A DNA stretch of 64,000 nt from Mycolicibacterium neoaurum VKM Ac-1815D (GCF_000317305.3 NC_023036.2:124001-188000); one strand, 5' to 3'. Shown: positions 1-7,794, counted from the stretch's first letter. The notes: generated by a model from the letters alone, not told the origin. A program made the numbers and translations.

Positions 1-645
1 ACAGCCCAACAGTGTCGCGGCTGCGCCGACGCCGAGCGCGTCGGTGGTTCCGACGGCGCGAAGCAGGAAGAAAGCGCTCGCCAGCACGATGAGCACCATG
101 CCCATACTGAAGACGAACAGCGCCCGCCCGCGTCGGGTGCGATTGGAGTGGCGGACTCCCGCCCATGCGACAAGTGTCAACGCCAGGAGCACGTAGAGCA
201 TCGGCAACAGCCAGGCCGAGGAGCCGCCCGGCGCCAGGTGTCGGCGCAGATACTCCTCGGGCGCCATCTCGGCTTCCTTCTCCCTGCGGAAGAACCCGAC
301 CAGCGTGACCGCGGCGATGCCGGCTGCGAAGACGTACTGCCCGATGGCAATCCGGCGGATGGTGGCCGGCGTGCGATCGGAGGCCACCGTCGTGATCATC
401 ACGCAGCTGCCCGCCGCGCATGCGATCAAGGCCACCTGGCTCAGCGCCACCGAGACATTGGGCCAGCGCAACGCGGTATCGATGAGCAGGGTCAGGGGCT
501 GCCAGTTGAGGGCTGCCACCATGCCCAGACTCCCCAGCGCGAGGATCATCGCGGTACTCACCAGGGATTGCTTGTTCACCAACGCCCAGCCGATTCGTAG
601 GCCGGTGGCCAGTCCCAGCAGACCGGCGATCACCCAGACCGTCAA
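1..645 (-). CDS. Polytopic membrane protein, MAB_1171c-like putative transporter (C-terminus beyond window)
   Basis: The minus strand is open from 645 to the window edge, giving about 215 residues with six hydrophobic segments separated by short polar loops. It reads as an integral membrane protein. The first codon is probably TTG at 645, overlapping the stop of the metallopeptidase gene as TTGA. GTG at 633 is the alternative. The tight overlap implies co-translation with the ImmA-type peptidase upstream. In mycobacteria an ImmA/IrrE peptidase beside a protein called MAB_1171c family putative transporter is a recurring pair. I assign the family from that arrangement and the membrane pattern only. 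The role is unknown, and the rest of the gene lies outside the window. Confidence 0.6.
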   Translation of the reverse strand, partial: MTVWVIAGLLGLATGLRIGWALVNKQSLVSTAMILALGSLGMVAALNWQPLTLLIDTALRWPNVSVALSQVALIACAAGSCVMITTVASDRTPATIRRIAIGQYVFAAGIAAVTLVGFFRREKEAEMAPEEYLRRHLAPGGSSAWLLPMLYVLLALTLVAWAGVRHSNRTRRGRALFVFSMGMVLIVLASAFFLLRAVGTTDALGVGAAATLLGC

Positions 646-1133
646 CCAAACGCCTCTCCGAGCCGAACCTGCACGATCGACGATCGATCCGAGGGCAGCC
701 GGCCCAGTCGGTAGATCAACAACGCCGCGAAATCCTCGGCCTCCTGCTCGGCTTCCTCGCCAGCCGGGCCCATGCAGCCGGTGCGCTGATTGAGCATGTA
801 GCCGATCAGGTCCGAGCCGGCGAGCTCGGTGACCTCGCGGGCCGCCTCCACGACGGGCGTGCCGGCATGTCCGAGGACCAGATGACCCAGTTCATGGGCC
901 AGCGTCCGGTCCCAGGCCGGCAAGCCCTTCTGGATCAGGAAGACGTCGTGATCGGCGTACTGACGCCATTGACCGCACACTCCGGCAGGGAGATCGGCCA
1001 TCTTGATCTGGATCGGGCGGCCCTGGTCGTCGGCGACCGCCTCGACCAGACGTGGCAGCGTGACCTCACCCCGGCGCGGGGCGAGATCGAGAACGGAACT
1101 CACTGCACGGGTCACCCGACGGCTCGCAGGCAT
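642..1133 (-). CDS. ImmA/IrrE family metallo-endopeptidase
   Basis: A 163-residue protein with the zinc-peptidase motif HELGHLVLGH at residues 80-89, followed by an acidic stretch (EEAEQEAEDFAALL) that supplies the third ligand region in this family. ImmA/IrrE peptidases cleave repressors or toxin-antitoxin partners in the cytosol. No helix-turn-helix domain is fused here, and none is encoded next to it. The ATG at 1133 has a strong Shine-Dalgarno (AAGGAG) seven bases upstream. The gene overlaps the membrane protein downstream, so the pair probably works together, perhaps as a signal-responsive peptidase with a membrane partner. The target is not identifiable from sequence. Confidence 0.8.
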   Translation of the reverse strand: MPASRRVTRAVSSVLDLAPRRGEVTLPRLVEAVADDQGRPIQIKMADLPAGVCGQWRQYADHDVFLIQKGLPAWDRTLAHELGHLVLGHAGTPVVEAAREVTELAGSDLIGYMLNQRTGCMGPAGEEAEQEAEDFAALLIYRLGRLPSDRSSIVQVRLGEAFG

Positions 1134-1487
1134 GAGGTCTCCTTTCTGACCATTCCACTATGGCGCTGACGTTCGCTGAACGGGAGTGAAACGCTCAACT
1201 CGCGAGCCACCCCGGCCGGTCTGCCGAGACCACGGCGCCGCCGAATTTGCTGGCGCGGCTCCGAATCCACGTCCTCATCATCTCTTACACGTCGGCAGGC
1301 AGATCGGCAGTCCTTCCGGCAATTCTCGCACACCGTGCCAGATGTGTTTGCTGATGCAGTCTCTCGGCCAGGTCGGCGGGGCAGCGAAATGCGCGGCATG
1401 GTAAGAGCGATAGGGTTGGCCGCGACGTAGGCATGTGCTGTGCCGACCGCATGACACATCGACGATTATGACCGGGAGGCGCCGCCG
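1134..1487. other. Intergenic region without a supported gene
   Basis: These 354 bases separate the leftward ImmA gene from the rightward DUF6474-like gene. Reading frames through it have no start with a good ribosome site and no recognisable protein. It must hold both divergent promoters. In M. tuberculosis espR (Rv3849) lies immediately before the Rv3850 homologue. No espR-like reading frame exists here. Confidence 0.5.
1170..1182. promoter_or_regulatory. Inverted repeat CGTTC-GCT-GAACG upstream of ImmA gene
   Basis: A perfect 5+5 bp inverted repeat with a 3-base centre lies 37 bp before the ImmA start. On the minus strand a CATAGT that could be a -10 element follows it at about 1158-1163. 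The position fits an operator. The binding protein is unknown. Confidence 0.3.
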
Positions 1488-2144
1488 ATGGCCCTGTTCA
1501 AGCGACGCAAGAGCCGGGCGACACGGCGTGCCGAAGCCAAGGCGATCAAGGCGAAAGCCAAGCTCGAGGCCAGGCTGGCGGCCAAGAACGACGCCCGGCG
1601 CATCAAGGCCGACCGCAAGGCGGCGACCCGTGCGGTCAAGGCACAGCTCAAGGCTCAGCACGACAGCGACCGTGCCGCCCTGAAAGTGGCCGAAACCCAG
1701 TTGAAGGCGGTGCGCGAGGGCAAGCTGCTCTCGCCGATCAAGATCCGCCGCGCGCTGACGGTGTCCCGTCTGCTGGCTCCGGTGCTGGTGCCGCTGGCGT
1801 ATCGAGGAGCGATCGCGGTTCGTGGTCTGCTCGACCAACGGCGCGCGGATCAGCTCGGCGTCCCGCTGAGTCAGGTGGGCCAGTTCTCCGGCCACGGCGC
1901 CGCGCTGTCGGCACGCATCACCGGCGCCGAGCAGGCGGTGCGCCGGGTCGCCGAGAAGAACCCCAAGGATGCCGAGACGCGCGCCTTCGTCTCCGCGATC
2001 AACGATCGGCTCACCGATCTCGCGGCAGCGGTGACGGCCGCGGAGAACATGCCGTCAGCGCGCCGCCGGTCGGCGCACGCGGCGATCGGCGATCAGCTCG
2101 ACGGTATCGACGCTGACGTACTGGCCCGGCTCGGGTTGCCGTGA
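1488..2144 (+). CDS. DUF6474-like conserved protein (Rv3850 homologue)
   Basis: A 218-residue protein. The first ~75 residues are extremely rich in Lys, Arg and Ala (for example ALFKRRKSRATRRAEAKAIK) and should form a long basic helix or coiled coil. A moderately hydrophobic segment follows at about 85-112 (SRLLAPVLVPLAYRGAIAVRG), then a helical C-terminal half. Length and position next to the H-NS-like gene, rraA, ethA and ethR match Rv3850 of M. tuberculosis. The function is unknown. The basic N-terminus suggests binding to nucleic acid or acidic lipid. Its stop overlaps the copC start (GTGA), so the two are probably co-transcribed. Confidence 0.75.
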   Translation: MALFKRRKSRATRRAEAKAIKAKAKLEARLAAKNDARRIKADRKAATRAVKAQLKAQHDSDRAALKVAETQLKAVREGKLLSPIKIRRALTVSRLLAPVLVPLAYRGAIAVRGLLDQRRADQLGVPLSQVGQFSGHGAALSARITGAEQAVRRVAEKNPKDAETRAFVSAINDRLTDLAAAVTAAENMPSARRRSAHAAIGDQLDGIDADVLARLGLP

Positions 2145-2656
2145 TCCGGCTTCTCGCCGCCGTGCTCGCGGCAGTGTTCGCGCTGCTCGGTTCCAGCGGC
2201 GCCGGCGTGGCGTCGGCGCACGCCGCGTTGGTGTCCTCCGATCCGGCGGCCGATGCGCAGTTGGCGGAGGCGCCGAGCACGGTCCGTGCGACGTTCAGCG
2301 AGGACCTGCAGAGCGCATTCGCCGCGATGACGGTCGTCGGTCCGGACGGCAACCTGTGGTCGACCGGGGACCCCAGGATCACCGGTCCGGTGGCCGAGGT
2401 CGACCTGCGCCCGCTCGGCCCGGCGGGCACCTACACCGCCAATTACCGTGTCACCTCCGCCGACGGACACGTCATCAGCGGATCCTGGTCGTTCGAGCTG
2501 ACCGTGGCCCGCACCGCGACACCGGGTCCGCCGGTCGCCGCGCCTGCGGCCGCCGAGCCGGCGGTCGAGCGCGGACTGCCGGTATGGCCCTTCGTCGCGG
2601 GCGCGGTCGTGCTCGTCGGCGCCGGGGTGTGGTGGAGCCGACGCCGACGTTCGTGA
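2141..2656 (+). CDS. copC: Copper resistance protein CopC with C-terminal membrane anchor
   Basis: A 171-residue secreted protein starting with GTG in a 4-base overlap with the preceding gene. A signal peptide ends at VASA, leaving mature HAALVSSDPA. An N-terminal His is the copper(II) ligand in the CopC/YobA family. The Ig-like CopC domain follows (SSDPAADAQLAEAPSTV, then GTYTANYRVTSADGHVISGSW with the second conserved His near residue 111). After a Pro/Ala linker there is one transmembrane helix at about 147-165 and a basic tail. Its stop overlaps the GTG of copD. The pair probably handles periplasmic copper uptake or buffering. Confidence 0.9.
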   Translation: MIRLLAAVLAAVFALLGSSGAGVASAHAALVSSDPAADAQLAEAPSTVRATFSEDLQSAFAAMTVVGPDGNLWSTGDPRITGPVAEVDLRPLGPAGTYTANYRVTSADGHVISGSWSFELTVARTATPGPPVAAPAAAEPAVERGLPVWPFVAGAVVLVGAGVWWSRRRRS

Positions 2657-3579
2657 GCGGGCTGCGGCGCGCCGGGCAGGGCCTCCTGGTCGCGACCGCG
2701 GGTGTGGTGCTGGCCTGGGCGCTGGCACGTCCCCAGCTGTCGTTGCCGATCACGTCGACCCGCATGCTGGCCGACGGTGCGGCCGTGGTGGTGCTGGGGT
2801 TGGCCATGCTGCCGTATCTGGACGTCGCGCGTTATCGCACCGAGCTGGCGACCCGCAGATCGCCCGCACTGGCCACGGCCGCGTGGCTGTGGCTGGCCGC
2901 CGAACTCGTGCGGTTGATCACGGCGGCCGCCGCCACGGCAGCGGTGGGCATCGGTGATCTCGCGGTCGGTACCACGCTGGAGTACGCGACGGCGACCGTT
3001 GCCGGCCGCGCCGACCTGATCACGGTGCTGTGTGCCGCCGCGGTCGGGGCGGCCGCGATCGCGGCGCGCGGTGCCGTGGCATCGGCGACGATCACGGGTA
3101 TCGCCGCGCTGGGCCTTGCCGCACGCACGCTGTCCGGTCACCTTTCCGAAAGCCCGCTCGGCGGTGTGGCGGTCACCTTGCACGTCCTGGCGGCGGCCGT
3201 GTGGTGTGGGCTGCTGGCAGCGATGCTGCTGACGGTGCGGCACCGTGGGCAGTGGGCGCGCTTGTTGCCGCGGTTCTCGATGTTGTCGCTGTGGTGTGTG
3301 CTGGTCCTGATCGCGGGCGGCATCGTGAGTGCGGCGGCGGCGGTTCCGCTGGATTCCGTGTCGGCGCTGGTGTCGACGGGCTACGGGCGGCTGCTGCTGG
3401 CGAAGGTGGCGGTCACCGCGGCGTTGATGGTGCTGGCCTGGCGGAACCGGCGGTCATGGGTGCCGTCGGCGCGCGGGCACCGGGTGAGCGCCGAGGGCTC
3501 CAGTCGGCGCTCGGGCATAGAGCTGGCACTGATGGCGGTGGCGCTGATGTTGGCGGCCGCGCTGGCGGTGACCGGCTAG
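2653..3579 (+). CDS. copD: CopD family copper transport membrane protein
   Basis: The start is GTG at 2653, overlapping the copC stop (GTGA), and gives 308 residues with about eight hydrophobic helices. CopD features include LSGHLSESPLGGVAVTLHVLAAAVWCG in the middle of the protein, where the membrane histidines are conserved in the family. CopD accepts copper from CopC and is thought to move it into the cytoplasm. Translation should be coupled to copC. In M. tuberculosis the corresponding interval between Rv3850 and Rv3852 holds only one short membrane protein gene, so this copCD pair looks like content retained or gained outside the tubercle complex (inference). Confidence 0.88.
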   Translation: MSGLRRAGQGLLVATAGVVLAWALARPQLSLPITSTRMLADGAAVVVLGLAMLPYLDVARYRTELATRRSPALATAAWLWLAAELVRLITAAAATAAVGIGDLAVGTTLEYATATVAGRADLITVLCAAAVGAAAIAARGAVASATITGIAALGLAARTLSGHLSESPLGGVAVTLHVLAAAVWCGLLAAMLLTVRHRGQWARLLPRFSMLSLWCVLVLIAGGIVSAAAAVPLDSVSALVSTGYGRLLLAKVAVTAALMVLAWRNRRSWVPSARGHRVSAEGSSRRSGIELALMAVALMLAAALAVTG

Positions 3580-3639
3580 CCGAATCCGGGAGCTGGCATG
3601 ATGGGAATTCCGACCACTTCCTGCAAAGGAGCAACAGAC

Positions 3640-4122
3640 ATGGCCGACGAGCAGGACCTTCCCGAGCAGAAGGACCCGGCTGAATCGGCTCTGCCCGCGG
3701 ACGGGCCCGCCGAGTCGGCGCCGGCCGAGAAGGCTGAGCCGGTGACGAAGGCGCCCGCGAAGAAGGCCGCCCCGGCCAAGAAGGCTGTACCCGCCAAGAA
3801 GGCCCCCGCCAAAAAGGCCGCGCCGGCGAAGAAGGCTGCCCCGGCCAAGAAGGCCGTGCCTGCGAAGAAGGCCCCCGCCAAGAAGGCGCCACCGGTCAAG
3901 GCCACCCCGGCGCCGGCGGCTCCCACAGCGATCGCCAAGGTAGCTGCCAAAGAAGTTGCCGCCCAGGCCAAGTCGACTGTCGCGGCCGCGACGCCGGGCC
4001 CGGTTGTCGCACCGGCCGTCGGACCCGATCAGTCCCGGCTGCCGCTGGCCGTGGCCGTCGCCGTCGGGCTGCTCGCCGTCATCGTGGTCCTGCTGTCCCG
4101 CCGCGGAGACAACCACTCCTGA
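3640..4122 (+). CDS. hns: Membrane-anchored H-NS-like protein (Rv3852 homologue)
   Basis: The chosen ATG at 3640 has a near-perfect ribosome site (AAAGGAG, ending eight bases before) and gives 160 residues. Starting at 3598 would add a poor extension. After an acidic N-terminus come about ten imperfect PAKKA repeats, like the basic tail of mycobacterial HU and the repeats of Rv3852. A conserved patch follows (EVAAQAKSTV), then one C-terminal transmembrane helix (about 137-154) and RRGDNHS. Rv3852 is reported as a DNA-binding nucleoid protein fixed to the membrane. The order before rraA-ethA-ethR is the same as in M. tuberculosis, which supports orthology. Confidence 0.8.
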   Translation: MADEQDLPEQKDPAESALPADGPAESAPAEKAEPVTKAPAKKAAPAKKAVPAKKAPAKKAAPAKKAAPAKKAVPAKKAPAKKAPPVKATPAPAAPTAIAKVAAKEVAAQAKSTVAAATPGPVVAPAVGPDQSRLPLAVAVAVGLLAVIVVLLSRRGDNHS

Positions 4123-4129
4123 TCCGCAC

Positions 4130-4160
4130 TTGACCCTGACGTGGCGTCAGAGCTCATAGT
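4130..4160 (+). promoter_or_regulatory. MerR-type promoter and operator of the TipA-like regulator
   Basis: TTGACC at 4130-4135 and CATAGT at 4155-4160 are separated by 19 bp, the long spacer typical of MerR-controlled promoters. The spacer holds the perfect inverted repeat CTGACG-TGG-CGTCAG at 4136-4150. Transcription should begin about 7-8 bases after the -10, at the ATG at 4168, giving a leaderless mRNA. This argues against the GTG at 4141, which lies inside the operator. Confidence 0.8.
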
Positions 4161-4167
4161 CGGAGAC

Positions 4168-4923
4168 ATGGACGAACGGACCGTCGGCAGTGTCGCCGCA
4201 CTCACCGGCGTCTCCGTGCGCACTCTGCATCATTACGACCACATCGGGTTGGTGGTGCCGAGCGTGCGGACCGCCGCCGGTTATCGCGGTTACACCGATG
4301 CCGACGTGGAGCGGTTGCACCTGGTGCTCGTATACCGCGAGGCCGGGTTACCGCTCGAGGAGATCCGCGTCCTGCTCGACGACCCCGAGGCCGACGAGCT
4401 GTCTCTGCTGCGCCGTCAGCACGCGCTGCTACTGGAGCGTGCCGAGGGGCTGCAGCGCACCATCAAGGCAGTGGAGGAACTCATGGACGCACACCGCTCA
4501 GGCATCCAATTGACCGCCCAGGAGCAGGTCGAGATATTCGGTACCACCGCATTCGGCACCGACTATGCCGTCGAGGCCGAACAGCGCTGGGGTGAAACCG
4601 CGGAGTGGAAGCAGTCCCGGCGGCGCGTCGCGCAGCTGAGCAAGCAGGACTGGATGGATATCAAGGCCGAAGGCGATGCCCTGCTGGCGGATCTGGCCGC
4701 GGCCAAGCGGGCCGGGGTCACGGCGGGATCAGCGCAGGCCGACGCGCTGGCCGCCCGGCACCGTGCCGCGATCGAGCGCTTCTACGACTGCGGCGGGCAG
4801 ATGCACCGGAACTTGGTCGAGATGTACCTCACCGATTCCAGATTCACCGCGTACTACGACGATGTCGAACCGGGGCTGGCCCAGTTCGTGCACGACATCG
4901 TCATCGCTAGCATCATGGAATGA
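4168..4923 (+). CDS. MerR family regulator with TipAS antibiotic-recognition domain
   Basis: A 251-residue protein from ATG 4168, the expected first base of a leaderless transcript. Residues 1-70 form the MerR winged helix ([20 protein letters not shown], then [15 protein letters not shown]). A coiled-coil dimer helix runs to about 110. The C-terminal TipAS domain follows, with diagnostic motifs [18 protein letters not shown] and [10 protein letters not shown]. TipA-type proteins bind thiopeptides and other drugs and then activate transcription by untwisting a 19-bp spacer promoter. Its own promoter has exactly that architecture. It overlaps rraA by ATGA, so rraA may be co-induced. Confidence 0.9.
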   Translation: MDERTVGSVAALTGVSVRTLHHYDHIGLVVPSVRTAAGYRGYTDADVERLHLVLVYREAGLPLEEIRVLLDDPEADELSLLRRQHALLLERAEGLQRTIKAVEELMDAHRSGIQLTAQEQVEIFGTTAFGTDYAVEAEQRWGETAEWKQSRRRVAQLSKQDWMDIKAEGDALLADLAAAKRAGVTAGSAQADALAARHRAAIERFYDCGGQMHRNLVEMYLTDSRFTAYYDDVEPGLAQFVHDIVIASIME

Positions 4924-5408
4924 CTGTCCAGCCCCGCGCCACGGCCGATCTGGTCGACGAGATCTACCCCGACGTCCGCAGCTGTGATCTCCAGTTGCGC
5001 AACTACGGTGCACGCGCCGCGTTCGCCGGTCCGATCACCACCGTGCGGTGCTTCCAGGACAACGCGCTGTTGAAGTCGATCCTGTCGACCCCCGGTGACG
5101 GCGGCGTCCTGGTGGTCGACGGGAACGGTTCGCTGCACACCGCACTGGTCGGCGATATCATCGCCGGGCTCGCGGCCGACAACGGCTGGGCCGGGGTGAT
5201 CGTGCACGGCGCGGTGCGGGATGCGGCGGCGCTGCGCACCATCGACGTCGGCATCAAGGCGTTGGGCACCAATCCGCGCAAGGGAACGAAAACCGGTGCC
5301 GGAGAACGCGATATCGAAGTCAGCTTCGGTGGCGTGACGTTCGTTCCCGGGGAGATCGCCTACAGCGACGAGGACGGGATTGTGGTCGTCGCCGGAGGCG
5401 GCGCATAG
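4920..5408 (+). CDS. rraA: RraA family protein (RNase E activity regulator-like)
   Basis: A 162-residue protein of the RraA/HMG-CHA aldolase fold: [20 protein letters not shown] at the N-terminus, the glycine-rich loop [20 protein letters not shown] and the signature [15 protein letters not shown]. In E. coli RraA inhibits RNase E. Some members are 4-hydroxy-4-methyl-2-oxoglutarate aldolases, so the exact activity is not certain. It is the Rv3853 homologue by position. The ATG overlaps the MerR stop. The last codons fall in the first unit of a 26-bp tandem repeat, whose TAG supplies the stop codon. Confidence 0.85.
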   Translation: MTVQPRATADLVDEIYPDVRSCDLQLRNYGARAAFAGPITTVRCFQDNALLKSILSTPGDGGVLVVDGNGSLHTALVGDIIAGLAADNGWAGVIVHGAVRDAAALRTIDVGIKALGTNPRKGTKTGAGERDIEVSFGGVTFVPGEIAYSDEDGIVVVAGGGA

Positions 5409-5504
5409 GCCCGGTCGCCGGACGCGGCGCATAGGCCCGGTCGCCGGAGGCGGCGCATAGGCCCGGTCGCCGGACGCGGCGCATAAGCCCCGTCGCCCCC
5501 GCTA
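5388..5504. repeat. 26-bp tandem repeat, about four copies, at the rraA 3' end
   Basis: Units begin at 5401, 5427, 5453 and 5479 with the pattern GCGCATAGGC then CCGGTCGCCGGA(C/G)GCG. The first three are nearly identical and the fourth diverges. A partial unit lies inside rraA from 5388. The period is not a multiple of three and each unit carries a TAG. Only the first TAG is used, so copy-number change would not alter RraA. The array looks like a VNTR locus. Confidence 0.85.
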
Positions 5505-5537
5505 CGTAGCGCGAACTGGGCACCTCCCACTGGCGAG

Positions 5538-5589
5538 CAGACGCGTATCCCCCCCGAAATGTGTTCATTTCGGGGGGGATACGCGTCTG
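5538..5589. terminator. Perfect 23-bp hairpin between convergent rraA and ethA
   Basis: Left arm 5538-5560 and right arm 5567-5589 are exact reverse complements around the loop GTGTTC, with seven C/G pairs in the middle of the stem. It lies 7 bases beyond the ethA stop and 130 beyond the rraA stop. There is no U-run on either strand, as is usual for mycobacterial hairpin terminators. It should act in both directions. Confidence 0.8.
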
Positions 5590-5596
5590 TTGAGGG

Positions 5597-7066
5597 TCAG
5601 GCCGAGACGGCCGCGCGGTGCTTGGTGAACAGCAGCGACTCCTCGTCGACCTTGCCGTACCGGATGGTGCGCAGGTCGATGAAGTAGTTCTGCTTGAGCC
5701 GCCACGGCGCCTCCGAACCCGACTTGGGCAGTGTGTCCATGGCCCGGCGGAAGTAGCCAGGGGTGAAGTCCATGAAGGGCTCTTCCTTGACCGCCGATCC
5801 GGGATGCTGCGCCTCGACACGGTCGAATCCGTTGTCGTCCATGTAGTTCAGCACCCGGCAGATGAACTCGGACACCAGGTCGGCCTTGAGCGTCCATGAC
5901 GCGTTGGTGTAGCCGAAGGTGATCGCCATGTTGGGCACACCCGAGAGCATCAGACCCTTGTAGGTCATCGACTTGGTCAGGTCGATCGGCTCACCGTTGC
6001 GCAGCGCTTTGGCGCCGCCGAACAGCTGCATGTTCAAACCTGTTGCGGTGATGATGATATCGGCGTCCAGATGCTGCCCGGAGGTCAGCTGGATTCCGGT
6101 CTCGTCGAAGCGCTCGATGGTGTCGGTGACGACATCGGCCTTGCCGGAACGGATGGTCTTGAACAGATCACCGTTGGGGGCCAGGCAGACTCGCTCGTCC
6201 CACGGGTTGTAGCGCGGGCTGAAGTGCTTGTCGTAGTCGAAATCCTTGGGCAGTCGGCGGGTGGCCATCTGACGCAGCGCACGCTTGAACACCGACGGGA
6301 ATCGCCGAGCGATCTGATACTGGCCGGTGGCATAGCCGATCGCCTTCCAGCGATTCACGAAGTGCGCCATGTTCTTCGGCAGATACTTGTTGGCCTGTGC
6401 CGCCACCGGATCTTCCAGCGGCAGGGCCCCGATGTAGGTCGGCGAGCGCTGCAGCATGGTGACATGACCGGCTCCCCCGTCGACCAGCGACGGAATGAGG
6501 GTCACGGCGGTCGCGCCGGACCCGATCACGACGATCCGCTTGCCCGCGTAGTCCAGGTCCTCCGGCCAGTGCTGCGGGTGGATGATCTTGCCCGTGAAGT
6601 CCTCGGCGCCGGCGAAGGTCGGCGAGTAGCCCTCGTCGTAGTTGTAGTAGCCGCTGCAGACCGATAGGAACGAAGCGGTGATCTGCTTCTCCTGGCCGTC
6701 GACCTCGACGGTGACGGTCCACCTGTTGTCGGCATCGGACCAGTCCGCCGCGGTGACCTTCTGACCCGTGCGGATGTGCTTGTCGATGCCGTTCTCGACG
6801 GCCGCCTCGTTGATGTAGTTCCAGATCGAGGCGCCATCGGCGATCGACCGGGACGAGGTCCACGGCTTGAACCGGAACCCGAGGGTGAACATGTCGGAGT
6901 CGGAGCGGATACCGGGGTACTTGAAAAGATCCCAAGTGCCGCCGATGTTCTCCCGCCGCTCCAGGATGACATAGCTCTTGGACGGGCAGCGGTCCTGCAG
7001 ATGCCACGCGGTGCTGATACCGGAGATGCCGGCACCGACGATCACGACGTCGAAGTGTTCGTTCAT
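5597..7066 (-). CDS. ethA: Baeyer-Villiger monooxygenase EthA (ethionamide activator)
   Basis: The protein has 489 residues, the same length as M. tuberculosis EthA (Rv3854c), and is similar throughout. FAD-binding GAGISGISTAWH lies at residues 11-22. The Baeyer-Villiger fingerprint FxGxxxHxxxWP is FTGKIIHPQHWP, followed by the NADPH-binding GSGATAVTLIPSL. The enzyme inserts oxygen next to ketones and activates thioamide drugs such as ethionamide. It is divergent from ethR across a 77-bp region full of inverted repeats and should be repressed by EthR. It ends just before the bidirectional hairpin. Confidence 0.95.
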   Translation of the reverse strand: MNEHFDVVIVGAGISGISTAWHLQDRCPSKSYVILERRENIGGTWDLFKYPGIRSDSDMFTLGFRFKPWTSSRSIADGASIWNYINEAAVENGIDKHIRTGQKVTAADWSDADNRWTVTVEVDGQEKQITASFLSVCSGYYNYDEGYSPTFAGAEDFTGKIIHPQHWPEDLDYAGKRIVVIGSGATAVTLIPSLVDGGAGHVTMLQRSPTYIGALPLEDPVAAQANKYLPKNMAHFVNRWKAIGYATGQYQIARRFPSVFKRALRQMATRRLPKDFDYDKHFSPRYNPWDERVCLAPNGDLFKTIRSGKADVVTDTIERFDETGIQLTSGQHLDADIIITATGLNMQLFGGAKALRNGEPIDLTKSMTYKGLMLSGVPNMAITFGYTNASWTLKADLVSEFICRVLNYMDDNGFDRVEAQHPGSAVKEEPFMDFTPGYFRRAMDTLPKSGSEAPWRLKQNYFIDLRTIRYGKVDEESLLFTKHRAAVSA

Positions 7067-7079
7067 GGGACCGACGGTA

Positions 7080-7126
7080 TCAACATGGTGTTGACTGAGT
7101 CAACGGTGTGTCGAGAAAGTCGACAC
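7080..7126. promoter_or_regulatory. EthR operator array in the ethA-ethR intergenic region
   Basis: Three linked inverted repeats fill the region: TCAAC-N5-GTTGA (7080-7094), GTTGAC-TGA-GTCAAC (7090-7104) and GTGTCGA-GAAAG-TCGACAC (7108-7126). Repeated GTCGA/GTTGA elements are also the basis of the long M. tuberculosis EthR operator, where several dimers bind cooperatively. The site would block both promoters. Confidence 0.8.
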
Positions 7127-7143
7127 GGTGTTAAGGTTGGGCC

Positions 7144-7776
7144 GTGACCACCGCCAGCCCGAGTCGCGGACGTCGTGCCGCGCGGCCCTCCGGGGACGAA
7201 CGGCAGCAGGCGATCCTGGACACCGCATCCCGGCTGATCCAGGAGCGGTCCTTCTCTGATATATCGGTCGACGACCTGGCCAAAGGGGCCGGCATCTCGC
7301 GCCCGACCTTCTACTTCTACTTCGCCTCCAAGGAGGCGGTGCTGCTGTCGCTGATGGATCCGCTGATCAAGCGCGCCGATACCGGCTTCGACAACGCCAT
7401 GGACACCATGCCCGCCGAACCGCACAAGGCGATCCGGCGCGGTATCGAGATCTTCTTCAGCTCCTTCGGGTCACACCCGGCCACCGCGCGCGCCGGGGTC
7501 GAGGCCGTCCACAGCGTTCCCGAATTCCGGGCCGTCTGGGCCGGCCTGATGCAGAAGTGGATCGGATTGACCGCCGCCCTGATCAACGCCGAACGGCAGC
7601 GCGGCGCGGCCCCGGACACGTTGCCCGCCCTCGATCTCGCGACCTCGTTGAACCTGATGAACGAGAAGATGATGATGGCCGCCCTCGCCGAAGACCGACC
7701 GTCGGTCCAACACGATCGCGTGGTGGACACCCTCACGCACATCTGGCTGACCAGCATCTACGGCACCGCACCCTGA
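7144..7776 (+). CDS. ethR: TetR family repressor EthR
   Basis: A 210-residue protein from GTG. The N-terminal TetR helix-turn-helix spans about residues 20-65 (AILDTASRLIQERSFSDISV, then GISRPTFYFYFASKEAVL). The C-terminal ligand domain carries the EthR-like KWIGLTAALINAERQRGAAP and LNLMNEKMMMAAL. Divergent to ethA with operators between, as in M. tuberculosis Rv3855. It represses ethA and probably itself. Inhibiting it raises ethionamide sensitivity in M. tuberculosis. Confidence 0.93.
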   Translation: MTTASPSRGRRAARPSGDERQQAILDTASRLIQERSFSDISVDDLAKGAGISRPTFYFYFASKEAVLLSLMDPLIKRADTGFDNAMDTMPAEPHKAIRRGIEIFFSSFGSHPATARAGVEAVHSVPEFRAVWAGLMQKWIGLTAALINAERQRGAAPDTLPALDLATSLNLMNEKMMMAALAEDRPSVQHDRVVDTLTHIWLTSIYGTAP

Positions 7777-7794
7777 TCTTGTCGGGGCCGGATG

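Noticed and set aside
1112..1459. 115-codon minus-strand frame with four cysteines before the ImmA gene
   Set aside because: It overlaps the ImmA start and its ribosome site, has low-complexity Arg content and no known family.
3598..3639. Extended start for the H-NS-like gene
   Set aside because: The extension contains the Shine-Dalgarno of the ATG at 3640, so it is untranslated leader.
5388..5504. CRISPR array
   Set aside because: Units are directly adjacent 26-mers without unique spacers, so it is a simple tandem repeat.
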